Source: JAADHG01 sp964418645
GTDB lineage: Bacteria > Bacteroidota > Bacteroidia > Flavobacteriales > Flavobacteriaceae
DNA: 40,225 nucleotides
Assembly: GCA_964418645.1 (NCBI GenBank)
Contig: CAYQME010000018.1
Span: forward strand, 1-40,225
Direction: 5' to 3'
Part shown: positions 7,398-15,708 of the stretch, piece by piece
Numbering within the stretch: position 1 is the first letter of the stretch
Layout of the letters: the number at the start of each line of letters is the position of its first letter
Translations under genes and position numbers: made by a program
Notes under the pieces: model-generated
The model's database searches: none
The model's input: the letters and a program-made list of their open reading frames with translations, nothing else
Told to the model about the DNA's origin: nothing

Positions 7398-8699
7398 TTA
7401 TTTATGGTCTTCTTCTAATACTCCAAAAAGAGAGCTCCCAAAAATTAGTAAAATAACACCAAAATACATTACATAGCTAGCAAAATGTGCCATATTTGCA
7501 CCTATTACACCATATATATCAATCAAATACAAGCTAGTGAAATAAGTAATAAACACTAAAAACAATTCGGTAATAATAAAATGCCAAAACATTCTTTTTG
7601 CAATAAATTGATACGCAATTACAACTGATAAAATTTTAATAAAATCTCCCAACAATTGCCATCCAAACAAATTTTGAACTGGTAAAAAGTCGTCCGTCAA
7701 GAAAATAGTAACAATAAATTGTTTTAGAAAATAGATAACCAAAAGTCCCAATCCAAAAAATGGCGCAACAGTCTTATAAAAACTAAATACTTCACTTCTA
7801 AATTCTTTTTTATTATTAATTTCAGCAAATCTAGGCAAGAAATATAAAACCATCATTGAGTTTACAAACATGAGGCAGTAAGTAGATATTCTATTCATTG
7901 CTTCCCAATAACCCGCATCTTTCATCCCTTCAGATCCTATAATATAATTCCTAACTGCAATGGTTACTAGTGGTAATGCAATTCCGGATACAACAGCCAT
8001 TAATGTAAATGGTCCTAATTTTTTAATCCATTTAAAATCAATATTGCTTACTTTAATATGATCCATTAAATTCCTTCTATTTAATATCCCAATCAAAGTG
8101 ATTAAGAAAATTAATGACGGCGAAATGACTACCGAAATAAGAGCGCCATCAATATTATTTTGCCAGATTAACAACAAGGTTACAGACAATCCCATTATTT
8201 GTCCAATAATATTTATTATTAGCAGAATTCTATACTTGGAAAATCCGTTCATAATAGAGAAGCAAAACATATTTAATGCATAAAATGGTATTGCCAATGC
8301 CATAATTTGTATTATGTATGCAAAATTATACTCTTCTGAAAACAGTAATCTATTAATCACTTCAGCATTATAATAGCATATTATACTTATAAGAATTGTA
8401 GCCATAAAACCAAAATAATATGCAGTAGATATGGTCTTGCTAAGCTTTAAAGTATCATTTTTATATTTGCCTATATATTTTACAATACCTTTATAAAAGC
8501 CAACTGTAGCAAAAGTTTGTATAGCTGTAAAAAAACTCCTCAAATTTCCAATAAGAGCCATTCCTTCAACTCCAATAAAAAAGGCAATAAACTTTGTAGT
8601 TAAAAATCCCGCTGCAATTTTAACAAGAACAGTTACCGAATTTAATTTCGCAGCTTTTACTAAAACTTTACTATTTATATAATCTAAAAATTTCTTCAA
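7398..8699 (-). CDS. O-antigen translocase / Wzx-like flippase (copy 2)
   Basis: A 433-residue membrane protein with about 12 segments. VKIAAGFLTTKFIAFFIGVEGMALIGNLRSF, FYKGIVKYIGKYKND, AGYWEAMNRISTYCLMF and LLGDFIKILSVV are typical of WzxE-type lipid-linked oligosaccharide flippases. It is paralogous to the neighbour at 6113-7366 but clearly diverged. Its ATG directly follows the stop of the aminotransferase with no spacer, so expression is coupled to the amino-sugar genes, as wzxE is near wecE in enterobacteria. It probably exports the unit that carries the amino-deoxy sugar. Confidence 0.87.
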   Translation of the reverse strand: MKKFLDYINSKVLVKAAKLNSVTVLVKIAAGFLTTKFIAFFIGVEGMALIGNLRSFFTAIQTFATVGFYKGIVKYIGKYKNDTLKLSKTISTAYYFGFMATILISIICYYNAEVINRLLFSEEYNFAYIIQIMALAIPFYALNMFCFSIMNGFSKYRILLIINIIGQIMGLSVTLLLIWQNNIDGALISVVISPSLIFLITLIGILNRRNLMDHIKVSNIDFKWIKKLGPFTLMAVVSGIALPLVTIAVRNYIIGSEGMKDAGYWEAMNRISTYCLMFVNSMMVLYFLPRFAEINNKKEFRSEVFSFYKTVAPFFGLGLLVIYFLKQFIVTIFLTDDFLPVQNLFGWQLLGDFIKILSVVIAYQFIAKRMFWHFIITELFLVFITYFTSLYLIDIYGVIGANMAHFASYVMYFGVILLIFGSSLFGVLEEDHK

Positions 8700-9800
8700 C
8701 TAGTAGGTATTTAGAAGTTGTATTACTTTATTAATTTGTTCATCTGTCATTATTGGGCTTATCGGGATACTGACTACTGTATTATGAATATGTTCAGTAA
8801 TTGGCAACTTCAAATATTTGTATTTTGACAATGCTTTTTGTTTATGAGGCGCAATTGGGTAATGAATTAAAGTTTCTACTTGGTTATTTTTCAAATAATC
8901 AACAAATGCTTCTCTATCATCAACACTTACTACAAATTGATGAAACACATGATCCTGTTGGTTTGAAAAATAAGGTAACTTAATTTTATTTGATACTATT
9001 TGAGATAAATATTGACTTGCTATTTTTACTCTTTTATCATTATCTTCATCTAGCTTTTTTAGTTTTATATTTAAGAATAAAGCTTGTATTTCATCTAGTC
9101 TAGAATTAAATCCAATATAATCATTTACATATTTAGAAGAGGTTCCATAGTTTCTCAATTTATAAATTATACCTGCCAAATCTAAGTCATTTGTAGTTAC
9201 AGCACCTCCATCTCCTAAAGCGCCCAAATTCTTACTCGGATAAAAACTAAAACCAGCAGCATCTCCCAAATTACCAGCAAGCTTAGCATCACTATTAACA
9301 GCACCATGAGCTTGAGCTGAATCTTCAACAACTAATAAATTGTGTAGCTTTGCTATATTTTCAATGGCATTCATATCTGCAAGTTGTCCATACAAATGCA
9401 CTGCTAAAATGGCTTTTGTTTTTGAAGTTATACTCTCTTTAATTTTTACTGGAGAGATATTAAAAGTATCGAACTCAGGCTCCACAAAAACTGGTGTTAA
9501 TCCAGCATGGATAATAGCCAAAATGGAAGCTATATATGTATTTGCAGACACTAAAACTTCATCCCCTTTTTTTAATTTTCCTAATTCTATGTATGCTCTA
9601 AATATTAATACCAAAGCTTCTAAACCATTCCCAACGCCGATACAATATTTAGTACCACAGTAACTGGCAAAATTAGTTTCAAAAGTTTTAACACCATCTC
9701 CTAAAATGTATCTTCCTGAAGTTAAGAGTTCATCAAATGAATGCTTGAACTCGCCTTCAAAACGAGCGTTAATTGTCTTTAAATCCAAAAACTGTATCAT
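8700..9800 (-). CDS. fdtB: DegT/DnrJ/EryC1/StrS aminotransferase, FdtB-like
   Basis: A 366-residue fold-type I PLP enzyme. It starts MIQFLDLKTINARFEGEF; VVEDSAQAHGA carries the pyridine-nitrogen aspartate D160, and FSFYPSKNLGALGDGGAV carries the PLP lysine K190. This subgroup includes FdtB/QdtB (3-amination of dTDP-3-keto-6-deoxyhexose) and WecE (4-amination). The presence of a FdtA-like ketoisomerase in the window favours 3-amination and supports the tentative symbol. The gene overlaps the acyltransferase by four bases and abuts the flippase. Glutamate or glutamine would be the amino donor. Confidence 0.82.
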   Translation of the reverse strand: MIQFLDLKTINARFEGEFKHSFDELLTSGRYILGDGVKTFETNFASYCGTKYCIGVGNGLEALVLIFRAYIELGKLKKGDEVLVSANTYIASILAIIHAGLTPVFVEPEFDTFNISPVKIKESITSKTKAILAVHLYGQLADMNAIENIAKLHNLLVVEDSAQAHGAVNSDAKLAGNLGDAAGFSFYPSKNLGALGDGGAVTTNDLDLAGIIYKLRNYGTSSKYVNDYIGFNSRLDEIQALFLNIKLKKLDEDNDKRVKIASQYLSQIVSNKIKLPYFSNQQDHVFHQFVVSVDDREAFVDYLKNNQVETLIHYPIAPHKQKALSKYKYLKLPITEHIHNTVVSIPISPIMTDEQINKVIQLLNTY

Positions 9801-10771
9801 AACATAGTGTCATTTAGTTTTACAAAATTTTTGGTTTGTACTTTATAACATTGGTGTATAATTGTTCTTGCTCCAAAAGATTCTTTCCACGATAATAAGC
9901 CTTCATTTATTTTTTGCCCTTGATTTTCGTTAGAAATTCCAAAATCAAAATACTTTTTAGTTTTAAAAATGTCGTTTATAAAAACATCAAACAACTTATC
10001 GAGACTACCCAACTCTTGTTTATCCTTATTAGCAGAAATGTATTGTACGTGAGCAACATGTTTGGTATCAAAAACAGTAGCTCCTGCAACTATTCTATCG
10101 TCTTTATAAACGTTAAACTGTCTAATATTATTAGGAAATCTTGCTTTGAGTTGTGTAATTTCTTCTAATGAATGCACAGGATTTACATGGTGTGTTGCTC
10201 TTAAATTTGGAGTTAAAATATCATTCCAAAAATCCTGAAAATTAGAAACTTCTTTAACTACTAAATTTTGAGCTTTGGCCTTTTTTAATCCTCTTTTTCT
10301 GTTTGAAGATTGTATTTCTAATTTATATTTCGCATCAATCACTGATGTGATATCTCTTTTAATTAATCCAGCTTCTGTTTTAAATAACAAATAATCAATT
10401 TCATCGCTTGGTAGTGTATGATAAATTTTAGGTAGTACCTTTATTTCAAAATCAACAATATTGTTATTGTACAAAAAGTTAAGGATGGTTTGATAACTTT
10501 TTAAAACATCACTAAATGCAACATTATCACTAAGCACAAGCCCTCCATAAGTTAAGCCTAGATGAGAATATACTGTGTTTTCTACTTTATTAGCAGGAAC
10601 AATAGTGATTAGCGTTTCGTCTTTAAAGACTAGCAATGAGTAATCTTCAAATCGGTCTTGATGATAATCTACAAAATCACGATAGAATAAAAATGAAGCA
10701 TTTTTAGATTTAGCTACAAAACCATCCCAAACAGATTTATGTTTGCTTATATATTTTTTTACTGCAAAAAT
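9797..10771 (-). CDS. GNAT/FemAB-like acyltransferase with unusual start
   Basis: The frame encodes an acyl-CoA-type acyltransferase of the FemAB/GNAT superfamily: WDGFVAKSKNASFLFYRDF and YHQDRFEDYSLLVFKD near the N-terminus, HLGLTYGGLVL, NRKRGLKKAK and FDFGISNENQGQ. In amino-sugar loci such proteins probably N-acylate the new amino group. Family similarity continues upstream to VKKYISKHKSVWDG (from 10762), but no ATG, GTG or TTG lies in frame between the stop at 10793-10795 and TTG 10636. I set the start at ATT 10771, giving about 324 residues. A TTG 10636 start would remove the first 45 residues, including conserved ones. The four-base overlap with the aminotransferase supports function. 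Confidence 0.72.
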   Translation of the reverse strand: MFAVKKYISKHKSVWDGFVAKSKNASFLFYRDFVDYHQDRFEDYSLLVFKDETLITIVPANKVENTVYSHLGLTYGGLVLSDNVAFSDVLKSYQTILNFLYNNNIVDFEIKVLPKIYHTLPSDEIDYLLFKTEAGLIKRDITSVIDAKYKLEIQSSNRKRGLKKAKAQNLVVKEVSNFQDFWNDILTPNLRATHHVNPVHSLEEITQLKARFPNNIRQFNVYKDDRIVAGATVFDTKHVAHVQYISANKDKQELGSLDKLFDVFINDIFKTKKYFDFGISNENQGQKINEGLLSWKESFGARTIIHQCYKVQTKNFVKLNDTML

Positions 10772-10808
10772 GTGTATAAGAATTAGTTTATTTTACAGCG
10801 TGAAAGTA

Positions 10809-11039
10809 CTACTTTTTCTTAAGAAATAAATAATAAACGTTAATTCCAATTATTGCAGAGTTGGCAATAATAATAGGCCAAGATATATCTAATAAAACAC
10901 CATAAGCCACAAAAAAGCCGCCACCAATAGAATTAATTATCCGAAGTTTTTTAATATCTTTCATCGTAAAAGACACAAACAAGGTTGCCATAGCCATATA
11001 ACCAATCCAATCTACATAAGACACTCCTAAAAACTCCAT
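10809..11039 (-). CDS. Small YgjV-like (Imp-YgjV) inner membrane protein
   Basis: A 76-residue protein with three membrane helices: IGYMAMATLFVSFTM, IINSIGGGFFVAYGVLL and IIIANSAIIGINVYYLFL, ending in three lysines. The DWIGYMAMATLFVSFTMKDIKKLRIIN pattern matches small YgjV-type membrane proteins of unknown role. The first half ends with positively charged residues between helices. It begins three bases after the typA stop, so it is almost surely cotranscribed with typA. The next gene of the strand follows after about 40 bases. No function can be given. Confidence 0.75.
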   Translation of the reverse strand: MEFLGVSYVDWIGYMAMATLFVSFTMKDIKKLRIINSIGGGFFVAYGVLLDISWPIIIANSAIIGINVYYLFLKKK

Positions 11040-11042
11040 AGC

Positions 11043-12842
11043 TTAAATAGATTTGTTTCGTTTACGCTCTACTTCAGTCAATAACACTTTTCGTAAGCGC
11101 AAATGATTTGGTGTTACTTCAACATACTCATCTTTTTGAATATACTCTAAAGCTTCTTCCAAAGAAAATTTTATAGCAGGTACAATTTTTGCTTTATCAT
11201 CAGCTCCAGAAGAGCGTACATTAGACAATTTTTTTGTTTTAGTAATATTGATAACTATATCATCCCCACGAGAATTTTCGCCAATAACTTGACCTTCATA
11301 AATAGCTTCACCTGGGTCTACAAAAAACTTACCTCGATCTTGTAATTTATCGATAGAATAAGGAATTGCTTGCCCTTTTTCCATAGACACTAAACTTCCA
11401 TTTTGACGCTCAGGAATACCTCCTTTAATAGGTTGATATTCTTTAAAACGATGCGCCATAATTGCTTCTCCTGCTGTAGCTGTAAGCAACTGGTTACGCA
11501 GTCCTATAATTCCCCTAGAAGGCACAATAAATTCACATACCATACGATTGCCTTTGGCTTCCATACTCAACATTTCTCCTTTACGCATGGTGACCATTTC
11601 AATAGCTTTTCCAGAAACTGTTTCAGGTAAATCAATAGTCATTTCTTCAACGGGTTCACATTTTACACCATCAATCTCTTTTATAATAACTTGTGGTTGT
11701 CCAATTTGAAGTTCATACCCTTCTCGACGCATGGTTTCAATTAATACTGATAAGTGTAAGACACCTCTACCAAACACTAAAAATTTATCTGCACTATCTG
11801 TTTCATTTACACGAAGTGCTAAATTTTTCTCTAACTCCTTATCTAAACGTTCTTTAATATGACGTGATGTAACAAATTTTCCGTCTTTACCAAAGAAAGG
11901 TGAATCATTTATGGTGAACAACATGCTCATTGTTGGTTCGTCAATAGCAATAGTTTTAAGTCCTTCTGGATTTTCTAAATCGGCAATTGTATCACCAATT
12001 TCAAATCCTTCTAAACCTACAAGAGCACAAATATCTCCAGCTTGTACTTCATCAACCTTTTTACGTCCTAAACCTTCAAAAATATGTAATTCTTTAATTT
12101 TTGTTTTCACTATACTCCCATCACGTTTTACCAAAGATACTTGCATTCCCAATCTTAGTTCACCTCGTTGTAAGCGTCCAATGGCTATTCTTCCTGTAAA
12201 TGAAGAATAATCTAAGGAGGTGATTAACATTTGTGTAGTCCCTTCTTCTATTTTTGGTGAAGGAATATGGTTTATAACCATATCTAATAATGGTTCTATA
12301 TTATCTGTTTGGTTTTGCCAATCATCGCTCATCCAATTATGTTTGGCTGAGCCGTAAACTGTAGGAAAATCGAGTTGCCACTCTTCTGCACCAAGTTCGA
12401 ACATTAAATCAAATACCTTTTCATGTACCTCATCTGGCGTGCAATTTTCTTTATCAACCTTATTAATAACAACACAAGGTTTTAAACCTAAATCTAAGGC
12501 CTTTTGCAATACAAATCGCGTCTGTGGCATTGGACCTTCAAAAGCATCAACCAATAACAAAACACCATCGGCCATATTAAGTACACGCTCTACTTCTCCT
12601 CCAAAATCGGCGTGACCAGGTGTATCAATAATATTAATTTTTGTGTCTTTATATATTACAGAAACGTTTTTAGAGGTAATAGTAATCCCTCTTTCGCGTT
12701 CTAAATCATTACTATCAAGAATTAAATCACCCGTGTTTTCGTTCTCACGAAATAATTGGCAATGGTACATAATCTTATCTACCAAAGTTGTTTTACCATG
12801 ATCTACGTGTGCAATTATTGCAATGTTCTTAATTTTAGTCAT
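11043..12842 (-). CDS. typA: Ribosome-associated translational GTPase TypA/BipA
   Basis: A 599-residue translation-factor GTPase. The G1 loop is AHVDHGKTTL (11-20), switch I has ERERGITI, G3 is DTPGHADF and G4 is NKVD. Domains II, III, V and the TypA-specific C-terminal region follow (for example RGIIGLRNQLLTAT and the ending VTPNHLRLRK). TypA binds the 70S ribosome like EF-G and helps in large-subunit assembly and stress growth. Length is normal (about 600). An exact TAnnTTTG element lies 24 bases upstream of ATG. The downstream genes on the strand are YgjV-like and the amino-sugar genes, so read-through could tie them to a housekeeping promoter. Confidence 0.97.
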   Translation of the reverse strand: MTKIKNIAIIAHVDHGKTTLVDKIMYHCQLFRENENTGDLILDSNDLERERGITITSKNVSVIYKDTKINIIDTPGHADFGGEVERVLNMADGVLLLVDAFEGPMPQTRFVLQKALDLGLKPCVVINKVDKENCTPDEVHEKVFDLMFELGAEEWQLDFPTVYGSAKHNWMSDDWQNQTDNIEPLLDMVINHIPSPKIEEGTTQMLITSLDYSSFTGRIAIGRLQRGELRLGMQVSLVKRDGSIVKTKIKELHIFEGLGRKKVDEVQAGDICALVGLEGFEIGDTIADLENPEGLKTIAIDEPTMSMLFTINDSPFFGKDGKFVTSRHIKERLDKELEKNLALRVNETDSADKFLVFGRGVLHLSVLIETMRREGYELQIGQPQVIIKEIDGVKCEPVEEMTIDLPETVSGKAIEMVTMRKGEMLSMEAKGNRMVCEFIVPSRGIIGLRNQLLTATAGEAIMAHRFKEYQPIKGGIPERQNGSLVSMEKGQAIPYSIDKLQDRGKFFVDPGEAIYEGQVIGENSRGDDIVINITKTKKLSNVRSSGADDKAKIVPAIKFSLEEALEYIQKDEYVEVTPNHLRLRKVLLTEVERKRNKSI

Positions 12843-12865
12843 CTGCTATACTTTTTAAAAGCGTG

Positions 12866-12873
12866 CAAAGGTA
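12866..12873 (-). promoter_or_regulatory. typA: -7 element of the typA promoter (TACCTTTG)
   Basis: Read on the minus strand, TACCTTTG fits TAnnTTTG exactly and lies 23 bases before the typA ATG. No clear TTG is seen at 17-23 bases upstream of it, so the upstream element may be weak or different. Confidence 0.55.
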
Positions 12874-13049
12874 CGTTATATTTTACTACTTATACTGTTT
12901 ATTAAATTATTATGTAACATCGTTAAATATTTGTTATAATTGAATTCTAATAAAATAAGCTAATACCTATATCGTTTTATTAAAAGATTAGCAGCAAAAT
13001 CTGTTCTTTTATGTTGAACAATTTATATCTAATCTTTAAAATAAATTAG

Positions 13050-13406
13050 ATGAAAATGATTAATAGATATTCTAAGTTCATTCCGTACCTTTATTTTATT
13101 GTTGTTATAGCCTTTTGGTTTACAGGAGTAAATAAAAGTAAAGGTCTTTCAGCTTATCCTATATTACTTTTTGGGATGCCTTTTTTATGGCAAATAATTA
13201 AACCTAACAAAAAACTCAATTTCACTTTAGGAATTACATTTGTTTGCTTGTCTTCATATTTAATTTTAGTCTACTTATCAGATCTCTTTAATATAGCTTC
13301 AATTTCAATTATTAAAAGCTTTGTTTTTTATGGAGCTATCTTTGTTATCCTTAATTTCTTAATGTCTATTTGGATTATTAGAAATAGTATTAAAACAAGC
13401 TTTTAA
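13050..13406 (+). CDS. Four-helix membrane protein of unknown function
   Basis: A 118-residue protein with four predicted membrane helices: IPYLYFIVVIAFWFTGV (about 12-28), ILLFGMPFLWQII, FTLGITFVCLSSYLILVYL and FVFYGAIFVILNFLMSIWII. No conserved catalytic motif is visible and I do not recognise a family. It precedes kdsA by 39 bases on the same strand and is probably cotranscribed. A nine-base inverted repeat (AAAGATTAG at 12983-12991, CTAATCTTT at 13029-13037) lies just before its ATG and could form a hairpin in the leader. Confidence 0.72.
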   Translation: MKMINRYSKFIPYLYFIVVIAFWFTGVNKSKGLSAYPILLFGMPFLWQIIKPNKKLNFTLGITFVCLSSYLILVYLSDLFNIASISIIKSFVFYGAIFVILNFLMSIWIIRNSIKTSF

Positions 13407-13445
13407 AATGCTTATCTTTGCTGCTTAAAATTAGTTATTAAGCAC

Positions 13446-14264
13446 ATGATTCTTCAAGATATACCTAAGATTAAGCATACAAATTCAAATAATTTTTTCC
13501 TATTAGCAGGTCCATGTGCTATAGAAAGTGAAGATATGGCAATGCGTATTGCTGAAAAAATTGTAGCTATTACAGATTCACTTGAAATTCCCTTTATATT
13601 CAAAGGAAGTTTTAAAAAAGCAAATCGAAGCAGGATTGATAGTTTTACAGGAATTGGTGATGAAAAAGCACTTAAAATTCTTAAAAAAGTTTCAGAAGCC
13701 TTTGATATACCAACAGTAACAGACATTCATGAAGTTTCTAACGCAACACTTGCTGCACAGTATGTAGATGTGTTACAAATCCCTGCTTTTTTAGTGCGCC
13801 AAACCGATTTAGTCGTTGCTGCTGCTAAAACAGGAAAAGTAGTAAATCTTAAAAAAGGACAATTTATGAGTCCTGAAGCTATGAAGCATGCAGTTCAAAA
13901 AGTAAAAGATGCTGGAAATGACAATGCATGGATAACTGATAGAGGAACCATGTTTGGCTACCAAGATATGATTGTAGATTTTAGAGGCATACCCACTATG
14001 CGTCAATATGCGCCTGTAGTTTTAGATGTAACACATTCCCTACAACAACCCAATCAAACTAGTGGTGTAACTGGAGGGCGACCTGATATGATTGAAACAA
14101 TTGCCAGAGCTGGAATTGTTAATAATGTTGATGGTTTATTTATAGAAACACACTTTAATCCTGCTAATGCCAAAAGCGATGGTGCAAATATGTTACACCT
14201 AGATTATTTACAAGGTTTATTGAGTAATTTAGTTGCTATAAGAAAAACTATTCAAACATTTTAA
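13446..14264 (+). CDS. kdsA: 3-deoxy-8-phosphooctulonate synthase (KDO-8-phosphate synthase)
   Basis: A 272-residue TIM-barrel enzyme that condenses PEP with arabinose 5-phosphate to KDO-8-phosphate for the lipid A core. LAGPCAIES (20-28), KGSFKKANRS (53-62), IPAFLVRQTDL and GTMFGYQDMIVDFR are family hallmarks. C24 in AGPC, with H197, E234 and D245 in the expected places, identifies the metal-dependent class; the E. coli metal-free type has Asn at the Cys position. Length is normal. A stable hairpin with a T-run follows the stop. It is the one lipopolysaccharide core gene in the window and lies apart from the glycan locus. Confidence 0.97.
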   Translation: MILQDIPKIKHTNSNNFFLLAGPCAIESEDMAMRIAEKIVAITDSLEIPFIFKGSFKKANRSRIDSFTGIGDEKALKILKKVSEAFDIPTVTDIHEVSNATLAAQYVDVLQIPAFLVRQTDLVVAAAKTGKVVNLKKGQFMSPEAMKHAVQKVKDAGNDNAWITDRGTMFGYQDMIVDFRGIPTMRQYAPVVLDVTHSLQQPNQTSGVTGGRPDMIETIARAGIVNNVDGLFIETHFNPANAKSDGANMLHLDYLQGLLSNLVAIRKTIQTF

Positions 14265-14287
14265 CTTAATTAGTTGTATGTTTATTT

Positions 14288-14328
14288 AAAATAAAGTGTT
14301 TCATTTTTTAAGGAATGCTTTATTTTTC
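14288..14328 (+). terminator. Rho-independent terminator after kdsA
   Basis: AAAATAAAG at 14288-14296 pairs with CTTTATTTT at 14318-14326. The stem continues inward by six pairs, three of them G-T wobbles, to a nine-base loop (14303-14311). T residues follow. It lies 24 bases after the kdsA stop. Confidence 0.7.
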
Positions 14329-14370
14329 GTCTAAAGTTAAGTGAAATAAAACCTTCACTCTCGTTAGACT

Positions 14371-15231
14371 ATGAATTATCCTTTTATTAAATTAATACCT
14401 TTTATATTTTCGTTATTATTCGCATTACAACCATCTGCACAAAATACAGTCCTTAAAAAACACACATTATCAAACAAAGGTAAATTCTTTATAAGTTGGG
14501 GAGGAAATAGGGAATCTTACTCAAAATCTAATATTACATTTAAGGGTAAAGATTATCGCTTTACAATTAAAGACATCTCCGCTCACGATAAACCTAAAGG
14601 TTGGCATATAGACTATATTAATCCTACACAAATAACGATTCCACAAACAAATATTAAATTGGGTTATTTTATTTCTGATCATTATAGTCTTTCAATTGGC
14701 GTTGACCACATGAAATATGTTATGAATAGAAACAAAACTAAAACTTTGGATGGTTTTATTAATCTACCAGATAATGAAGCGGGTAGTGAATACAATGGCG
14801 TTTATAACAACGACTCCTTTTTTGTATCAGAAGAGTTTTTAAAATTTGAACACACCAATGGTCTTAATTATATATACTCAGAAATTGCACGTTATGATGA
14901 TATCTCATCAATATTAAATATTCATAATATTGACAAAATTCAAATAAATATTACTGAAGGTGTTGCTGCTGGGGTTTTGTATCCTAAATCTAACACAACG
15001 CTTTTAAGCAAAGACAGATATGATGAATTTCATCTTGCAGGCTATGGATTATCAGCAAATGTTGGTCTTAATCTTACATTCTGCAAGCACTTTTATGTTC
15101 AAACCGATTTAAAAGGTGGATATATTAATATGAATGATATAAGAACCACAAGCAACACAGCAGAAAGTGCTTCACAACATTTTTGGTTTTTACAGCGTGT
15201 CGTTTCTCTAGGTGGGATTTTTAGAATTTAA
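14371..15231 (+). CDS. Exported, outer-membrane-like protein of unknown function
   Basis: A 286-residue protein with a clear signal peptide (FIKLIPFIFSLLFALQPSAQ, cut after about residue 23). Past it there are alternating beta-strand-like segments (GKFFISWGGNRESY, NIKLGYFISDHYSLSIGVDHMKYVMNR, HLAGYGLSANVGLNLTF, HFYVQTDLKGGYINM) and an ending WFLQRVVSLGGIFRI with the terminal aromatic/hydrophobic pattern of small outer-membrane barrels. No enzymatic motif is visible. The kdsA terminator separates it from the upstream gene. Its stop overlaps the DUF1801 gene on the other strand by 11 bases. Role unknown. Confidence 0.7.
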   Translation: MNYPFIKLIPFIFSLLFALQPSAQNTVLKKHTLSNKGKFFISWGGNRESYSKSNITFKGKDYRFTIKDISAHDKPKGWHIDYINPTQITIPQTNIKLGYFISDHYSLSIGVDHMKYVMNRNKTKTLDGFINLPDNEAGSEYNGVYNNDSFFVSEEFLKFEHTNGLNYIYSEIARYDDISSILNIHNIDKIQINITEGVAAGVLYPKSNTTLLSKDRYDEFHLAGYGLSANVGLNLTFCKHFYVQTDLKGGYINMNDIRTTSNTAESASQHFWFLQRVVSLGGIFRI

Positions 15232-15610
15232 TCTTTGGATTCCAAGCTTTTCTACTTTTATCTAATAAAGTTGAAGCTTCTTTAAGTATATCAACAAATA
15301 ATAACTCATTAAACTCTTCAAGACTTTTTATCTGTATAGATCTTACCTGTTTACGTTTGTTATAATCTTTTAATTCAGGAAAATCTTTCTCTAAAAACAC
15401 ACCCTGCACAAAAGCAACATCTACAAAATTAGTACCCTTTAAAATATTTAAATAGCATAGAGGCTTTTTGTTATAATGATAAAACGGAATACCATAATTA
15501 TACTTCTCCTCCATTTTTGGTAGTGTTTTTAAAATAACATTTCTTACATATAGCATAATGGATTGATATGGTTCTCGCTGATTAAATAAATATTCTTCTA
15601 CTGGTTTCAA
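15221..15610 (-). CDS. DUF1801 (YdhG-like) domain protein
   Basis: A 129-residue protein of the DUF1801 family: KPVEEYLFNQREPYQSIMLYVRNVILKTLPKMEEKYNYGIPFYHYNKKPLCYL shows the typical N-terminal helix followed by GIPFY and a beta hairpin. It is a small cytoplasmic protein with no known reaction. It starts with TTG at 15610: an in-frame TAA stands three codons upstream and no ATG is available, while KPVEEYL matches the family start. It is divergent from the broken amidohydrolase gene, and a perfect 16-bp palindrome lies between the two. Confidence 0.82.
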   Translation of the reverse strand: MKPVEEYLFNQREPYQSIMLYVRNVILKTLPKMEEKYNYGIPFYHYNKKPLCYLNILKGTNFVDVAFVQGVFLEKDFPELKDYNKRKQVRSIQIKSLEEFNELLFVDILKEASTLLDKSRKAWNPKIKF

Positions 15611-15645
15611 TTGTTGTTATTTTGAATTATAAATTTAATATAAAA

Positions 15646-15661
15646 TCACTAACGTTAGTGA
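15646..15661. promoter_or_regulatory. Perfect 16-bp palindrome, candidate repressor operator
   Basis: TCACTAACGTTAGTGA is its own reverse complement over all 16 bases. It lies between the divergent starts of the DUF1801 gene (15610) and the amidohydrolase pseudogene (15709), where a dimeric repressor such as a TetR-type protein could act on both. No regulator gene of that kind is in the window, so the binding protein is unknown. Confidence 0.5.
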
Positions 15662-15708
15662 ACGTCCCTAAAATTTATATTACTTTAATTTTTTAATAAA
15701 ATTTAAGA

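Noticed and set aside
11403..12210. Open frames on the plus strand opposite typA
   Set aside because: Cysteine- and serine-rich translations without family features; they are antisense shadows of a well-identified gene.
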